This document shows, piece after piece, positions 37,534 through 45,554 of a DNA stretch of 64,000 bases (position 1 is its first letter; each line of letters starts with the position of its first letter). The stretch is taken from assembly GCF_014648995.1 (NCBI RefSeq), contig NZ_BMSE01000017.1, forward strand, positions 1-64,000, given 5' to 3'. A model generated the notes under the pieces. The model searched no databases. It saw nothing but the letters and a program-made list of their open reading frames with translations, and was not told the origin of the DNA. The position numbers and the translations under genes are program-made. The stretch comes from Streptomyces massasporeus (GTDB taxonomy: Bacteria > Actinomycetota > Actinomycetes > Streptomycetales > Streptomycetaceae).

Positions 37534-37538
37534 TCCGT

Positions 37539-37559
37539 CAGGGGCCGTGAAGGCCCCTG
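37539..37559 (+). terminator. first hairpin after pyk
   Basis: CAGGGGCC (37539-37546) pairs with GGCCCCTG (37552-37559) around GTGAA. It starts 6 nt after the stop and precedes a larger terminator. Confidence 0.6.
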
Positions 37560-37564
37560 GACGG

Positions 37565-37609
37565 CACCGAGGGCCGCCCCCCTGGATTCCAGGGGGGCGG
37601 CCCTCGGTG
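37565..37609. terminator. bidirectional terminator, 21-bp perfect stem
   Basis: The arms 37565-37585 and 37589-37609 are exact complements (outer CACCGAGGGC, inner CCCCTGG) with a 3-nt loop. It separates pyk from the convergent secreted-protein operon. Confidence 0.88.
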
Positions 37610-37641
37610 TGTGCGGCTCCCGAACGGGCTCTGAGGGGCGC

Positions 37642-39009
37642 TCAGCCGGTGACGAAGTTGTGCAGCCCCGGCACGTGCAGGGTCCCGCCGAACTGGCCGG
37701 CCTGCTGGACCTTCACGTTGGTGAAGTAGATCAGCGGGATGTTCAGCGGCGGCGGGTGCTCCGGGTCGAACGTGATCGGTATCAGCCCGAGCAGGTTGCC
37801 GGAGATGCTCTCCGTGTACATCACGGTGTCGCCGTCGCGGATCGTGGACGTCGAACCCTTGGCCGCCTGCACGTGGTAGGTCTTGCCGGACTGCTTGTCC
37901 TGGACGGTCTGGTGCAGGTCGCCGATGTCGGTGCCGCCGGATATGACGTACTTCAGCACCTTCTTGACGGTGCCGTTGGCGGTCCGCACCTCGACGACGC
38001 CCTTGTAGTCGGCGCCCTTCAGCGTCAGCGAGCTGGCGTTGAGGAACCACGGGTCGTCCGGCAGCGGCACCTTGTTGTCGACGCCGCCCTCGGCGTCGGT
38101 GGCGGCCGGGCAGTCGTCGGCGTCCGTGGTGGCGCTCGGGGAGGGGCTGGGCGAGGCGGTGGCCTCCTTCGCCTTCTCCGCCGCGTCCTCGGCCGCCTTC
38201 TCGACGGCCTTGGTGGTGTCCTCGACCGTCTTGCCGGTGTCCTTCACCGTGTCGGACGCCTTGTCGGTGGTGTCCTTGACGGTGTCCTCGACCGTGCCGG
38301 TGGCCTTGTCGGCCGTGTCCTCGGTACCGGAGGCGTCCTCGGCCGGCTTCTCGGTGCTCTGCGACGCCGACGCGGACGGGGTCGGGCTGGGACTGGCCCC
38401 GTCCTTCCCGCCGTTGAAGATGCCGCCGATCGCGTCGCCGATGTCCTCCAGGATGTTGCCGCCGCTCTCGGACGGCGAGGGGGACGGGGTGGCGGCCGCG
38501 TCGTCGCCGCCGGTGGCGGGCGCGCTCGTGGACGGGGTCGGCTTCGGCTCGGCCTTGTCGTCGGAACCTGAATCCGACGAAGAGGAACCGCCGTTGTTCG
38601 CCTCCGTGCCACCCGAGGGGGACGGCTTCGGGGCGGTGTCGCCCTGGTCGTCCTTCTCGTCCGTCGCGCCGTCGCTCGCCGAGGGGGACGGCGTGGGCGA
38701 GGCGGACGCGTCGTCGTCCTTGGAGTCCTTGTCGGAGTCCTCCAGGGCCGCCACACAGTCCTTGTACTCGTCGGCCGTCAGGCTCTTGGAGGTCGGCGCC
38801 GCCGGGGTGTCGCTGTCGGCTATGGCGAGCGTCGACGTGAAGCCCATGCCCATGAGCACGGCCGTCGGCATCGCCGCCATGGCCATCGCCTTGCCGGCCG
38901 GCCTGTTGAACCTCGTGAACAGCGGCTTCTTGGGTGCCGCGTGGCGCGGCCCGGTTCTCACACGGGACGCCTCCACATCAGCCCCGTGGGTCACCTCGTC
39001 AGCCGGCAC
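37642..39009 (-). CDS. secreted or membrane-associated acidic low-complexity protein
   Basis: I do not recognise a named family. The 455-residue product has a basic N-terminus, a hydrophobic segment (KAMAMAAMPTAVLMGMGFTSTLAIA) that may be a signal peptide or anchor, and a long Ser/Thr/Pro/Asp-rich linker (ASPTPSPS motifs). Next comes a region of ~11-residue amphipathic repeats (TVEDTVKDTTDKASDTVKDTGK, LEA/apolipoprotein-like), then a folded ~170-residue C-terminal domain (VPLPDDPWFLNASSLTLKGADYKGVVEV ... PPPLNIPLIYFTNVKVQQAGQFGGTLHVPGLHNFVTG). No LPXTG motif. GTG start follows GGGAGG and overlaps the DUF6114 gene by 11 nt, so it is the third gene of that operon. Confidence 0.75.
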   Translation of the reverse strand: MPADEVTHGADVEASRVRTGPRHAAPKKPLFTRFNRPAGKAMAMAAMPTAVLMGMGFTSTLAIADSDTPAAPTSKSLTADEYKDCVAALEDSDKDSKDDDASASPTPSPSASDGATDEKDDQGDTAPKPSPSGGTEANNGGSSSSDSGSDDKAEPKPTPSTSAPATGGDDAAATPSPSPSESGGNILEDIGDAIGGIFNGGKDGASPSPTPSASASQSTEKPAEDASGTEDTADKATGTVEDTVKDTTDKASDTVKDTGKTVEDTTKAVEKAAEDAAEKAKEATASPSPSPSATTDADDCPAATDAEGGVDNKVPLPDDPWFLNASSLTLKGADYKGVVEVRTANGTVKKVLKYVISGGTDIGDLHQTVQDKQSGKTYHVQAAKGSTSTIRDGDTVMYTESISGNLLGLIPITFDPEHPPPLNIPLIYFTNVKVQQAGQFGGTLHVPGLHNFVTG

Positions 39010-39562
39010 TGTGCCTCCCGTTCGCCCCGTTGGCCGGGTTCGTTCCTGACAGATCGTTCGGCTCGTCCACCCCGCCCACGGGCCGCAGCACCGTGGTCTC
39101 GTGGTCCGTTGCCTCGGGAGTCCCGCCCGTGCCCGTGCTGGCCATGGCGGCGGACTGTCCCGCGGGACGTGCGCCCGGCGCCCAGGCCACGGCCATCGCC
39201 CCGCCCACGAGGGCGAGGAGGAAGCCGATGAGGAAGCCGCCGAGGTTGGACACGGGGATGGACACCAGCGCCAGCAGGATCGCCGCGACTCCCGCGAAGA
39301 CCCGTACGTGCTTCTGGAACCAGAGGCTGACGCCCAGCACGACGAGCAGCACGCCGATGATCAGGGACCCGGCACCCGCGGTGGTCGCCATCGCCAGCGT
39401 CAGGTGACCGATCTGGAGGTTCGCGTACGGGAAGTAGGCGATGGGCAGTCCACTGAGGAGGACGAACAGCCCGGCCCAGAACGGCCGCTCACCCCGCCAG
39501 GCGCGGAACTGCTGCCTCCGGACGGTGAACTGGCCGGTGGCGGCAGGAGTCTCGGCGCTCAT
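38999..39562 (-). CDS. DUF6114-type membrane protein
   Basis: The 187-residue protein has four hydrophobic segments (FWAGLFVLLSGLPIAYFPY, HLTLAMATTAGAGSLIIGVLLVVLGVSLWF, RVFAGVAAILLALVSIPV, NLGGFLIGFLLALVGGAMAVAW) and a polar C-terminal tail. It matches what I know of DUF6114, a Streptomyces family regularly adjacent to DUF6230. Function is unknown. ATG 39562 is 9-10 nt after GGGAG. It is the middle gene of a three-gene operon. Confidence 0.82.
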   Translation of the reverse strand: MSAETPAATGQFTVRRQQFRAWRGERPFWAGLFVLLSGLPIAYFPYANLQIGHLTLAMATTAGAGSLIIGVLLVVLGVSLWFQKHVRVFAGVAAILLALVSIPVSNLGGFLIGFLLALVGGAMAVAWAPGARPAGQSAAMASTGTGGTPEATDHETTVLRPVGGVDEPNDLSGTNPANGANGRHSAG

Positions 39563-39680
39563 GGAAAAACAGCTCCCTGGTACAGCGTTGCTGTGGTGGT
39601 GATGTGGGCCCCGCGTGAAGGCGCGGCCGGAAGGTGGACGGGCGGGGGCGCCACCGGCTCCCCCGCCCGTCATCGAGTGC

Positions 39681-40313
39681 TTAGTAGCACTCCTTGACAC
39701 CCGTCGACAGCGACATCTTCAGGCCGCTGAGCTTGAAGGTTCCGGCGGTGGTCGCCCACGCCGTCTGCTTCACGTCGGTCAGGGTCGCCTTGTCCGCCTG
39801 CTGGGCGAAGCCGTACGGGTTGGACGTCTCGCCCTTCCGCATGGCCGGACCCTTGGTGGCGTCCTTGGCCGCCACACCGATGTCGATGTTCTCGAACGTC
39901 GCATCGGCGCTGAGGTCGGCGACGTCGATGTAGAGGTTCTGGGCCTCCACCGGCTTCGCACCCTGACCCGCACGCAGGATCAGGCTGACGTTCCCGAGCA
40001 CCGGAATGTTCGGGGTGACGACCGACTGGCACAGGTTCTTGATCGTCGCCTGCTTGAACGACGAGACGGCGACCGGGTGGACGGCCTTCTTGCCGTCCAT
40101 CGTGTATCCCTCATCGAGGGCGCCGTACTGCGAGAAGCCCGTGCCGACGAGCTGGTCGGTCGTGACCTTGAACGACTGCCCGGAGACACTGAACGACGCG
40201 GCGAGAGCGCCCTGCGCGAGGGCGACACCTATCGCAGCCGTGGCGGCGACGCTGGGCACCATGACCACAGCGAACCGCTTCCATCTGGTCCCGCCACGCA
40301 CCTGGGACTCCAT
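39681..40313 (-). CDS. DUF6230-family secreted protein
   Basis: The 210-residue protein has a signal peptide (RWKRFAVVMVPSVAATAAIGVALAQGALAASF) and a ~170-residue exported domain rich in beta-type sequence (FSVSGQSFKVTTDQLVGTGFSQYG ... LYIDVADLSADATFENIDIGVAAKDA). Two Cys (LCQSVV near the middle, KECY at the C-terminus) may form a disulfide. It fits DUF6230. ATG 40313 follows AGGAGG at ideal spacing. It is the first gene of the operon with DUF6114 and the acidic protein, with a >500-bp upstream region that holds two related palindromes. Confidence 0.85.
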   Translation of the reverse strand: MESQVRGGTRWKRFAVVMVPSVAATAAIGVALAQGALAASFSVSGQSFKVTTDQLVGTGFSQYGALDEGYTMDGKKAVHPVAVSSFKQATIKNLCQSVVTPNIPVLGNVSLILRAGQGAKPVEAQNLYIDVADLSADATFENIDIGVAAKDATKGPAMRKGETSNPYGFAQQADKATLTDVKQTAWATTAGTFKLSGLKMSLSTGVKECY

Positions 40314-40687
40314 ATTTCCTCCTTCTCGGACGTACATCTCCTGTCCTGGCTCGCCCCGATTGGCGCTCAGCCGGGCAGGGATGGGAGAAGTGCTACGTCC
40401 TCGGGAAGGAGAGCGCCTGCACTCGGCGGCGCAACTGCGCCCGAATCACCGGCGATCACCCCCGAGCGACAACCACTGGTCGCGCCTGACACGCATCACG
40501 CACAACCCTGCTGGACAGGCTTCGCCGGAAGGGCGAAGACCCCCCTGTCCAAGAGCCGGCGCCACTGCCGCCGGCTCTGCTCGGTGGGGACCCAGATTGC
40601 CCCGTGACCCAACCGGCTGCCGGGGTACGGGAATGGACCGAGCGTGGCCGATCGTGGTGCATTCTCGCCGCCCGCACAAGGGGGTTC

Positions 40688-40831
40688 GTTACTCGCTAGT
40701 AACGGCCGGATAACCGAACAACGACCCATCGGTCTCGGTCGGCCACACAGGGTGGTGCCGGGGGGCGGTACAAAGCTGTTGATCGATGGACAGAATCCGA
40801 CAGATCAACGCCCATGACTTACTCGCAGTAA
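40688..40831. promoter_or_regulatory. two related palindromic operators (TTACT...AGTAA)
   Basis: GTTACT-CGCT-AGTAAC (40688-40703) and TTACT-CGC-AGTAA (40819-40831) share sequence and differ by one base in the centre. Both lie upstream of the DUF6230 operon, 375-518 bp from its start. The cognate regulator is not evident in the window. Confidence 0.5.
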
Positions 40832-40833
40832 CA

Positions 40834-40871
40834 GCGGCCGCGATTACCAAGTTTTGGTAAAGCGCGGCCGC
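40834..40871 (-). terminator. terminator of the thioredoxin-TPR gene
   Basis: GCGGCCGCG (40834-40842) pairs with CGCGGCCGC (40863-40871), and TTACCAA (40844-40850) with TTGGTAA (40854-40860), giving 16 bp with a small internal loop and a 3-nt loop. It lies 62 nt after the stop. Confidence 0.7.
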
Positions 40872-40933
40872 AGTGACCCTCCGTGGGCAAACTTTTCACG
40901 CGGGCACCACAAGCCCGCGCGTTTAACGACTGG

Positions 40934-41911
40934 TCAGAACAGGGCGCGCGCCAGGGCCCTGCGTGCCGCGATCACGCGGGGATCGTCGGGCCCGACGACC
41001 TCGAACAGCTCCACCAGCCGCATCCGCAGGGTGTCCCGGTCGTCACCCACCGTGCGCTGCACGGTCTCGATGAGCCGACCGAAGGCGTCCTCCACATGGC
41101 CGCCCACCAGATCCAGGTCGGCGGCGGCGATCTGTGCCTGTACGTCGGCCGGTTTGTCGGCCGCGTCCCGGCGCACCTGCTGCGGGTCGACGCCCTGCAC
41201 CCGCTGGAGCAACTCGGCCTGCGCGAGACCCAGTTTGGCCTCCTCGTTGCCCGGGTCCTCGTTCAGCACGTTCTTGTACGCCTGGACGGCACCGGACAGG
41301 TCGCCCGAGTCCAGCGCCTGCACGGCGGCCTCGAGGAGCCCGTCGTGCGGACCGGTCGGCTGCGCGGGAGCCGCCGCCGGGGCGCCGCCCGGCACGGCCT
41401 CGGGGTCGACGGTGAGACCGGTCAGACCGAAGCGCTGCTCGCCGACCTGCACCAGCTGGTCGAGGGTCTGGCGGATCTGCGCCTCGCCCGCCGCCCCCTG
41501 GAAGAGCGGCAGCGCCTGCCCCGCGACGACCGCGAACACCGCGGGGATTCCCTGGATGCCGAACTGCTGCATCAGCATCTGGTTGGCGTCGACGTCGACC
41601 TTGGCGAGCAGGAAACGGCCGTTGTACTCGACGGCCAGCCGCTCCAGGACCGGGCTGAGCTGCTTGCAGGGCTCACACCACTCGGCCCAGAAGTCGATGA
41701 CGACGGGTACTTCGGCGGAACGCTGCAGGACGTCCCTCTCGAACCCCGCCTCGTCGACGTCGATGACGAGATCGGCCGGGGAGATCGCCCCCGTCCCGCC
41801 CTCCCGGGCTGCTTGCGCGCGCGCCTGCTCCGCCTTCGCCTTGGCCTCCTGGGCCGCCTTCACCGCGGCGAGGTCGACGACTCCGCTCATGGACATGTTC
41901 CGTGGCTGCAT
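40934..41911 (-). CDS. thioredoxin-TPR protein (YbbN/CnoX-like co-chaperone)
   Basis: The 325-residue cytoplasmic protein has a charged N-terminal helix (LAAVKAAQEAKAKAEQARAQAARE), a thioredoxin domain from ~50 to 155 with active site WCEPC (VVIDFWAEWCEPCKQLSPVLERLAVEY), and a C-terminal TPR-like region (GDLSGAVQAYKNVLNEDPGNEEAKLGLAQAELLQRV). Proteins of this layout act as holdase/redox chaperones in other bacteria. ATG 41911 was chosen; there is GGGGAGG about 10 nt upstream. It is divergent from a TetR gene. Confidence 0.9.
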   Translation of the reverse strand: MQPRNMSMSGVVDLAAVKAAQEAKAKAEQARAQAAREGGTGAISPADLVIDVDEAGFERDVLQRSAEVPVVIDFWAEWCEPCKQLSPVLERLAVEYNGRFLLAKVDVDANQMLMQQFGIQGIPAVFAVVAGQALPLFQGAAGEAQIRQTLDQLVQVGEQRFGLTGLTVDPEAVPGGAPAAAPAQPTGPHDGLLEAAVQALDSGDLSGAVQAYKNVLNEDPGNEEAKLGLAQAELLQRVQGVDPQQVRRDAADKPADVQAQIAAADLDLVGGHVEDAFGRLIETVQRTVGDDRDTLRMRLVELFEVVGPDDPRVIAARRALARALF

Positions 41912-42043
41912 GCGCCTATCCTCCCCCGTCCTGCGCGCGCGTGTGAAAAACGGTGTGAAAGCCGGGCCGGTCCGTGCCCTTCGGCGCCGGGTCCCCACCC
42001 CACGCCGGGTGTGCGAGGCCCGTGTACGTCCATCACGGGCTTT

Positions 42044-42060
42044 CGCTACGAGTCGTAGCG
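42044..42060. promoter_or_regulatory. TetR-type operator, CGCTACGA-G-TCGTAGCG
   Basis: A perfect 17-bp palindrome (42044-42051 and 42053-42060 around one G) lies 85 bp before the tetR gene and 133 bp from the divergent thioredoxin-TPR gene. The length and central base are typical for TetR repressors. Confidence 0.65.
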
Positions 42061-42144
42061 TAATGCCACGCCGGGGTGCCGGGACACCACCCCCCGGTGA
42101 TCTCCCTCACGGCCACACAGGAACCGCCGGTTTATGGTCGTGAG

Positions 42145-42756
42145 ATGCAGAGCCGCAGCCCAGCCAGCCGCACCGGGCGTCCGCGCAGCGCGACGGCGGA
42201 CGCCGCGATCCTGGCCGCGACGCGTGAGGCTCTCGTGGAACTGGGCTGGTCCAAGCTCACCCTGGGAGACGTCGCGACGCGGGCCGGGGTTGCGAAAACC
42301 ACGCTCTACCGCCGCTGGGCGGGAAAGAACGAACTGGTCGTCGACGCCGTCGCGGAACTCTTCGACGCGCTGGAACTCCCCGACCGCGGCTCCCTGGCCG
42401 CCGACATCGAGGGTGTGGTCCTGCAGTTCGCCACGATCCTGGCTCTGCCGGAGGCGAAGAGCGGCCTGATGGCGGTGGTGGCGGAAGCCACCCGCGACGA
42501 CGCCCTGCGGGAGCGCATCAGGGCATCGGTCGTCGACCGCCAGAAGCGCCTGGTCCTGGAGGGCCGCGCGCGGGCCCAGGCCCGGGGTGAACTCCCCCCG
42601 GAGCCGGACCCCGCCTCGTCCGCCCGCACGGTGGACCTGATCTTCGACATGGTGGCGGGTGCGGTGGTCCACCGCACCCTGGTGAGCGCGGAACCGGCGG
42701 ACGAGGAATGGGTCCGCGGCTTCACCAGGGTGCTGCTGCACGGGTTGGGCGACTAG
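42145..42756 (+). CDS. TetR-family regulator
   Basis: The 203-residue protein has an N-terminal HTH (DAAILAATREALVELGWSKLTLGDVATRAGVAKTTLYRRWAGKNELVVDAV, residues ~17-68) and a TetR_C-like helical domain (AEATRDDALRERIRASVVDRQKRLVLEGRARAQARGELP). I start it at ATG 42145: TATGGT (42133-42138) ends 6 nt before it, suggesting a leaderless mRNA, and the extra 23 residues of the longer frame are not TetR-like. It probably binds the palindrome at 42044-42060. The regulated genes could be itself or the divergent thioredoxin-TPR gene. Confidence 0.92.
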   Translation: MQSRSPASRTGRPRSATADAAILAATREALVELGWSKLTLGDVATRAGVAKTTLYRRWAGKNELVVDAVAELFDALELPDRGSLAADIEGVVLQFATILALPEAKSGLMAVVAEATRDDALRERIRASVVDRQKRLVLEGRARAQARGELPPEPDPASSARTVDLIFDMVAGAVVHRTLVSAEPADEEWVRGFTRVLLHGLGD

Positions 42757-42782
42757 CGCCGGCCGGACGGGCTGGGCGACCA

Positions 42783-42805
42783 GCGCCCGCCGGGTGGACG
42801 GGCGC
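42783..42805. terminator. hairpin between tetR and icmA
   Basis: GCGCCCG (42783-42789) pairs with CGGGCGC (42799-42805) around a 9-nt loop, in the 54-bp gap between convergent genes. Confidence 0.45.
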
Positions 42806-42810
42806 GCGGG

Positions 42811-44511
42811 TCAGAACCCGGCGGGCTCGGTGTAGACCCCCCACTCGTCCCGCAGCACTCCGCAGATCTCGCCGAGCGTCGCCTCCGCCCGTACCGCGTC
42901 CAGCATCGGCTCGATCATGTTGGCGCCGCTGCGGGCGGCGGCCAGCATGGCGTCGAGCGCGGTGCGCACCGCGGCGTCGTCACGGGCCGCCTTGCGCCCG
43001 CCCAGCGTCCGGACCTGCTCGCGCTCCACCTCGTGGCTGACCCGCAGGATCTCCAGGTCCCCGGTGACCGATCCGTCGTGACAGTTCACGCCGACGACCC
43101 GCTTGTCGCCCTTCTCGAGGGCCCGCTGGTACCGGAACGCCGACTCGGCGATCTCCCCGGTGAACCAGCCGTCCTCGATCCCGCGCAGGATCCCGGAGGT
43201 GATCGGGCCGATGGGGTGCTGCCCGTCGGGGTGCGCCCGCAGCCCGCGCTCCTTGATCTGCTCGAAGATCTTCTCCGCGTCCGCCTCGATCCGGTCGGTC
43301 AGTTGCTCGATGTACCAGGAGCCGCCCAGCGGGTCGGCCACGTTGGCGACGCCGGTCTCCTCCATCAGCACCTGCTGGGTGCGCAGCGCGATCTCCGCCG
43401 CCTGCTCGCTCGGCAGGGCGAGGGTCTCGTCGAGGGCGTTGGTGTGCAGCGAGTTCGTCCCGCCGAGTACGGCCGCCAGCGCCTCCACGGCCGTCCGTAC
43501 GACGTTGTTGTACGGCTGCTGCGCGGTGAGGGAGACCCCCGCGGTCTGCGTGTGGAAGCGGAGCCACTGGGCCTTCTCGGACTTCGCGCCGTAGACGTCG
43601 CGCATCCAGCGGGCCCAGATGCGCCGGGCCGCGCGGAATTTGGCGATCTCCTCGAAGAAGTCGACGTGCGCGTCGAAGAAGAAGGACAGGCCGGGGGCGA
43701 AGACGTCCACGTCCAGCCCGCGCGACAGGCCCAGCTCGACGTACCCGAAGCCGTCCGCCAGCGTGTACGCCAGCTCCTGCGCGGCCGTCGCCCCGGCCTC
43801 GCGGATGTGGTAGCCGGAGACGGACAGCGGCTTGTACGCGGGGATGCCGGCCGCGCAGTGCTCCATGAGGTCGCCGATGAGCCGCAGGTGCGGCTCGGGC
43901 TGGAAGAGCCACTCCTTCTGGGCGATGTACTCCTTGAAGATGTCCGTCTGGAGCGTGCCGTTGAGGACGGACGGGTCGACGCCCTGCCGTTCGGCGGCGA
44001 CCAGGTACATGCAGAAGACGGGGACGGCCGGGCCGCTGATGGTCATCGACGTCGTGACGTCGCCCAGCGGGATGTCCTTGAACAGGACCTCCATGTCGGC
44101 CGCGGAGTCGATGGCGACGCCGCAGTGCCCGACCTCGCCGAGCGAGCGCGGGTCGTCGGAGTCGCGGCCCATGAGCGTCGGCATGTCGAAGGCGACGGAG
44201 AGCCCGCCTCCGCCGTTGCGGAGGATCATCTTGTAGCGCTCGTTGGTCTGCTCGGCGTTGCCGAACCCGGCGAACTGCCGGATGGTCCACGTCCGCCCTC
44301 GGTAGCCGGTCGCGTACAGGCCGCGGGTGAAGGGGTACTCCCCGGGCCAGCCGATCCGGTCGAACCCGTCGTAGGTGTCACCGGGCCGGGGCCCGTACAC
44401 CGGCTCCACGGGGTCGCCGGAGAGCGTGGTGAAGTCGGCCTCGCGCTTGCGTGCGGCGTCGTACCGGGCCTGCCAGCGGCGGCGGCCCTCCTCGATGGCG
44501 TCAGCGTCCAT
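42811..44511 (-). CDS. icmA: isobutyryl-CoA mutase, large subunit
   Basis: The 566-residue substrate-binding subunit of coenzyme B12-dependent isobutyryl-CoA/n-butyryl-CoA mutase. It has the mutase TIM barrel and no B12 domain, so it needs a small subunit encoded elsewhere. Specificity residues decide the call: F80 (TWTIRQFAGFG) and Q198 (KEYIAQKEW) replace the Tyr and Arg found in methylmalonyl-CoA mutase. Length equals the S. coelicolor IcmA I know of. ATG 44511 follows GAAGGT; a -10 ends 7 nt ahead, so leaderless initiation is also possible. A 24-bp palindrome sits over the promoter. It links to mce, thiolase and meaB in acyl-CoA metabolism. Confidence 0.96.
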   Translation of the reverse strand: MDADAIEEGRRRWQARYDAARKREADFTTLSGDPVEPVYGPRPGDTYDGFDRIGWPGEYPFTRGLYATGYRGRTWTIRQFAGFGNAEQTNERYKMILRNGGGGLSVAFDMPTLMGRDSDDPRSLGEVGHCGVAIDSAADMEVLFKDIPLGDVTTSMTISGPAVPVFCMYLVAAERQGVDPSVLNGTLQTDIFKEYIAQKEWLFQPEPHLRLIGDLMEHCAAGIPAYKPLSVSGYHIREAGATAAQELAYTLADGFGYVELGLSRGLDVDVFAPGLSFFFDAHVDFFEEIAKFRAARRIWARWMRDVYGAKSEKAQWLRFHTQTAGVSLTAQQPYNNVVRTAVEALAAVLGGTNSLHTNALDETLALPSEQAAEIALRTQQVLMEETGVANVADPLGGSWYIEQLTDRIEADAEKIFEQIKERGLRAHPDGQHPIGPITSGILRGIEDGWFTGEIAESAFRYQRALEKGDKRVVGVNCHDGSVTGDLEILRVSHEVEREQVRTLGGRKAARDDAAVRTALDAMLAAARSGANMIEPMLDAVRAEATLGEICGVLRDEWGVYTEPAGF

Positions 44512-44518
44512 ACCTTCG

Positions 44519-44548
44519 AATTTACTTGGACGTCCTAGTAAATGTCGA
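44519..44548 (-). promoter_or_regulatory. icmA promoter fully overlapped by a 24-bp palindrome
   Basis: On the minus strand TCGACA (complement of 44543-44548), 18 bp, TAAATT (complement of 44519-44524). The palindrome ATTTACT-N10-AGTAAAT (44520-44543) has the inner half GGACGTCC, and only one base pair of 12 is mismatched. It spans the whole spacer and both hexamer edges, which is the geometry of a repressor site. Confidence 0.75.
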
Positions 44549-44586
44549 TGGCTGACGGGAGTGACCTGGCGAACGGGTGAGAACGA

Positions 44587-44610
44587 CCGCCGCACGCACG
44601 CGTGCGGCGG
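44587..44610 (-). terminator. terminator of the first DUF3817 gene
   Basis: CCGCCGCACGC (44587-44597) pairs with GCGTGCGGCGG (44600-44610). It lies 14 nt beyond the DUF3817 stop and upstream of the icmA promoter. Confidence 0.7.
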
Positions 44611-44623
44611 CCCCGGAACGCAC

Positions 44624-44962
44624 CTAGGCCTTGACGGGCGCGGGCGCGTCCTCGGCGAGCTTGCCCTCCAGCTCGTGGCTGATCCTGCGCTCCACGAAGA
44701 ACGCGGCCGTGGGGATCGTGCCGGCCAGCAGCACCCACAGCTGCTTCTTGACCGGCCACTTCGCCTTGGAGCCGAGATCGAAGGCGAAAATCAGGTACAC
44801 GACGTACAACCAGCCGTGCGCGATGCTGACCACCTGCGTGAAGTCAGCCGCGCCGCCCAGATCGAGGACGTACTTGCCGATCATGCCGAGGGTCAGCGCG
44901 ACGAGCAGCACACCGGTGACGTAGGCCATGACCCGGTAGCGGGTCAGCACGCTCTTCTTCAT
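44624..44962 (-). CDS. DUF3817-family integral membrane protein (copy 1)
   Basis: The 112-residue protein has three TM segments (RYRVMAYVTGVLLVALTLGMIGKYV, HGWLYVVYLIFAFDLG, LWVLLAGTIPTAAFFVERRI) and the family signature HGWLYVVYL with a Lys-Trp (KAKWPVKKQ). It is a paralogue of the gene at 45903-46247. Function unknown. TACGCT ends 7 nt before its ATG, so it may have its own leaderless transcript though it follows the MarR gene by 43 nt. Confidence 0.88.
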   Translation of the reverse strand: MKKSVLTRYRVMAYVTGVLLVALTLGMIGKYVLDLGGAADFTQVVSIAHGWLYVVYLIFAFDLGSKAKWPVKKQLWVLLAGTIPTAAFFVERRISHELEGKLAEDAPAPVKA

Positions 44963-45005
44963 GCCGTCGAGCGTAACGACCCGTTCCGGGGGATCTTGCC
45001 CCGGG

Positions 45006-45515
45006 TCACTCCTCCTCGAAGTCACCCGCCGAGACACGCAGCGGCCGCAGCATCGCGAAGATCTCCGCGCACTCCTCGGCGTCGTACGTCCCGAGCCCGA
45101 AGTCCATCGCCATCAGATCGCGGGTGGCCGACTCGACGACCTCGCGGCCCTTGTCGGTGATGCTGGCGAGGGTGCCGCGGCCGTCGTTCGGATTGGGCCG
45201 CTTGGCGACCAGACCCGACCTCACCAGCCGGTCCACGGTGTTCGTCACGGACGTGGGGTGCACCATGAGCCGCTCACCGATCTTGGACATCGGCAGCTCG
45301 CCGGACTTGGAGAAGGTGAGCAGCACCAGCGCCTCGTAGCGCGCGAACGTCAGCCCGTACGGCCTGACCACCGCGTCGACCTCGCCCAGCAGGATCTGCT
45401 GGGCGCGCATGATCGAGGTGATCGCGGCCATGGACGGCACGTTTCCCCAGCGCTGCTTCCAGCGTTCGTCGGCGCGCGCGATCGGATCGAAGGAGAGACT
45501 GAGCGGCTTCGGCAC
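45006..45515 (-). CDS. MarR-family regulator
   Basis: The 169-residue protein has a winged helix (VVRPYGLTFARYEALVLLTFSKSGELPMSKIGERLMVHPTSVTNTVDRLVRSGLVAKRPNPNDGRGTLASITDKGREVV) flanked by dimer helices. DGRGTLASIT is the conserved wing. GTG 45515 with TAAGGT ending 7 nt before it suggests leaderless initiation. The promoter carries ACCGGCCGGT (45528-45537), a 10-bp palindrome that could be its own operator. It precedes DUF3817 copy 1. Confidence 0.92.
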   Translation of the reverse strand: MPKPLSLSFDPIARADERWKQRWGNVPSMAAITSIMRAQQILLGEVDAVVRPYGLTFARYEALVLLTFSKSGELPMSKIGERLMVHPTSVTNTVDRLVRSGLVAKRPNPNDGRGTLASITDKGREVVESATRDLMAMDFGLGTYDAEECAEIFAMLRPLRVSAGDFEEE

Positions 45516-45554
45516 GAACCCGACCTTACCGGCCGGTCACATGGCGGTCAGCCT

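Larger units (their letters stand above)
40314..40933. other. 620-bp intergenic region upstream of the DUF6230 operon
   Basis: No convincing gene on either strand. Most is featureless GC-rich sequence. From 40680 to 40871 it becomes AT-richer and holds two TTACT...AGTAA palindromes (40688-40703 and 40819-40831) and the terminator of the thioredoxin-TPR gene (40834-40871). Length suggests a long leader or multiple regulatory inputs for the DUF6230 operon. Confidence 0.6.
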
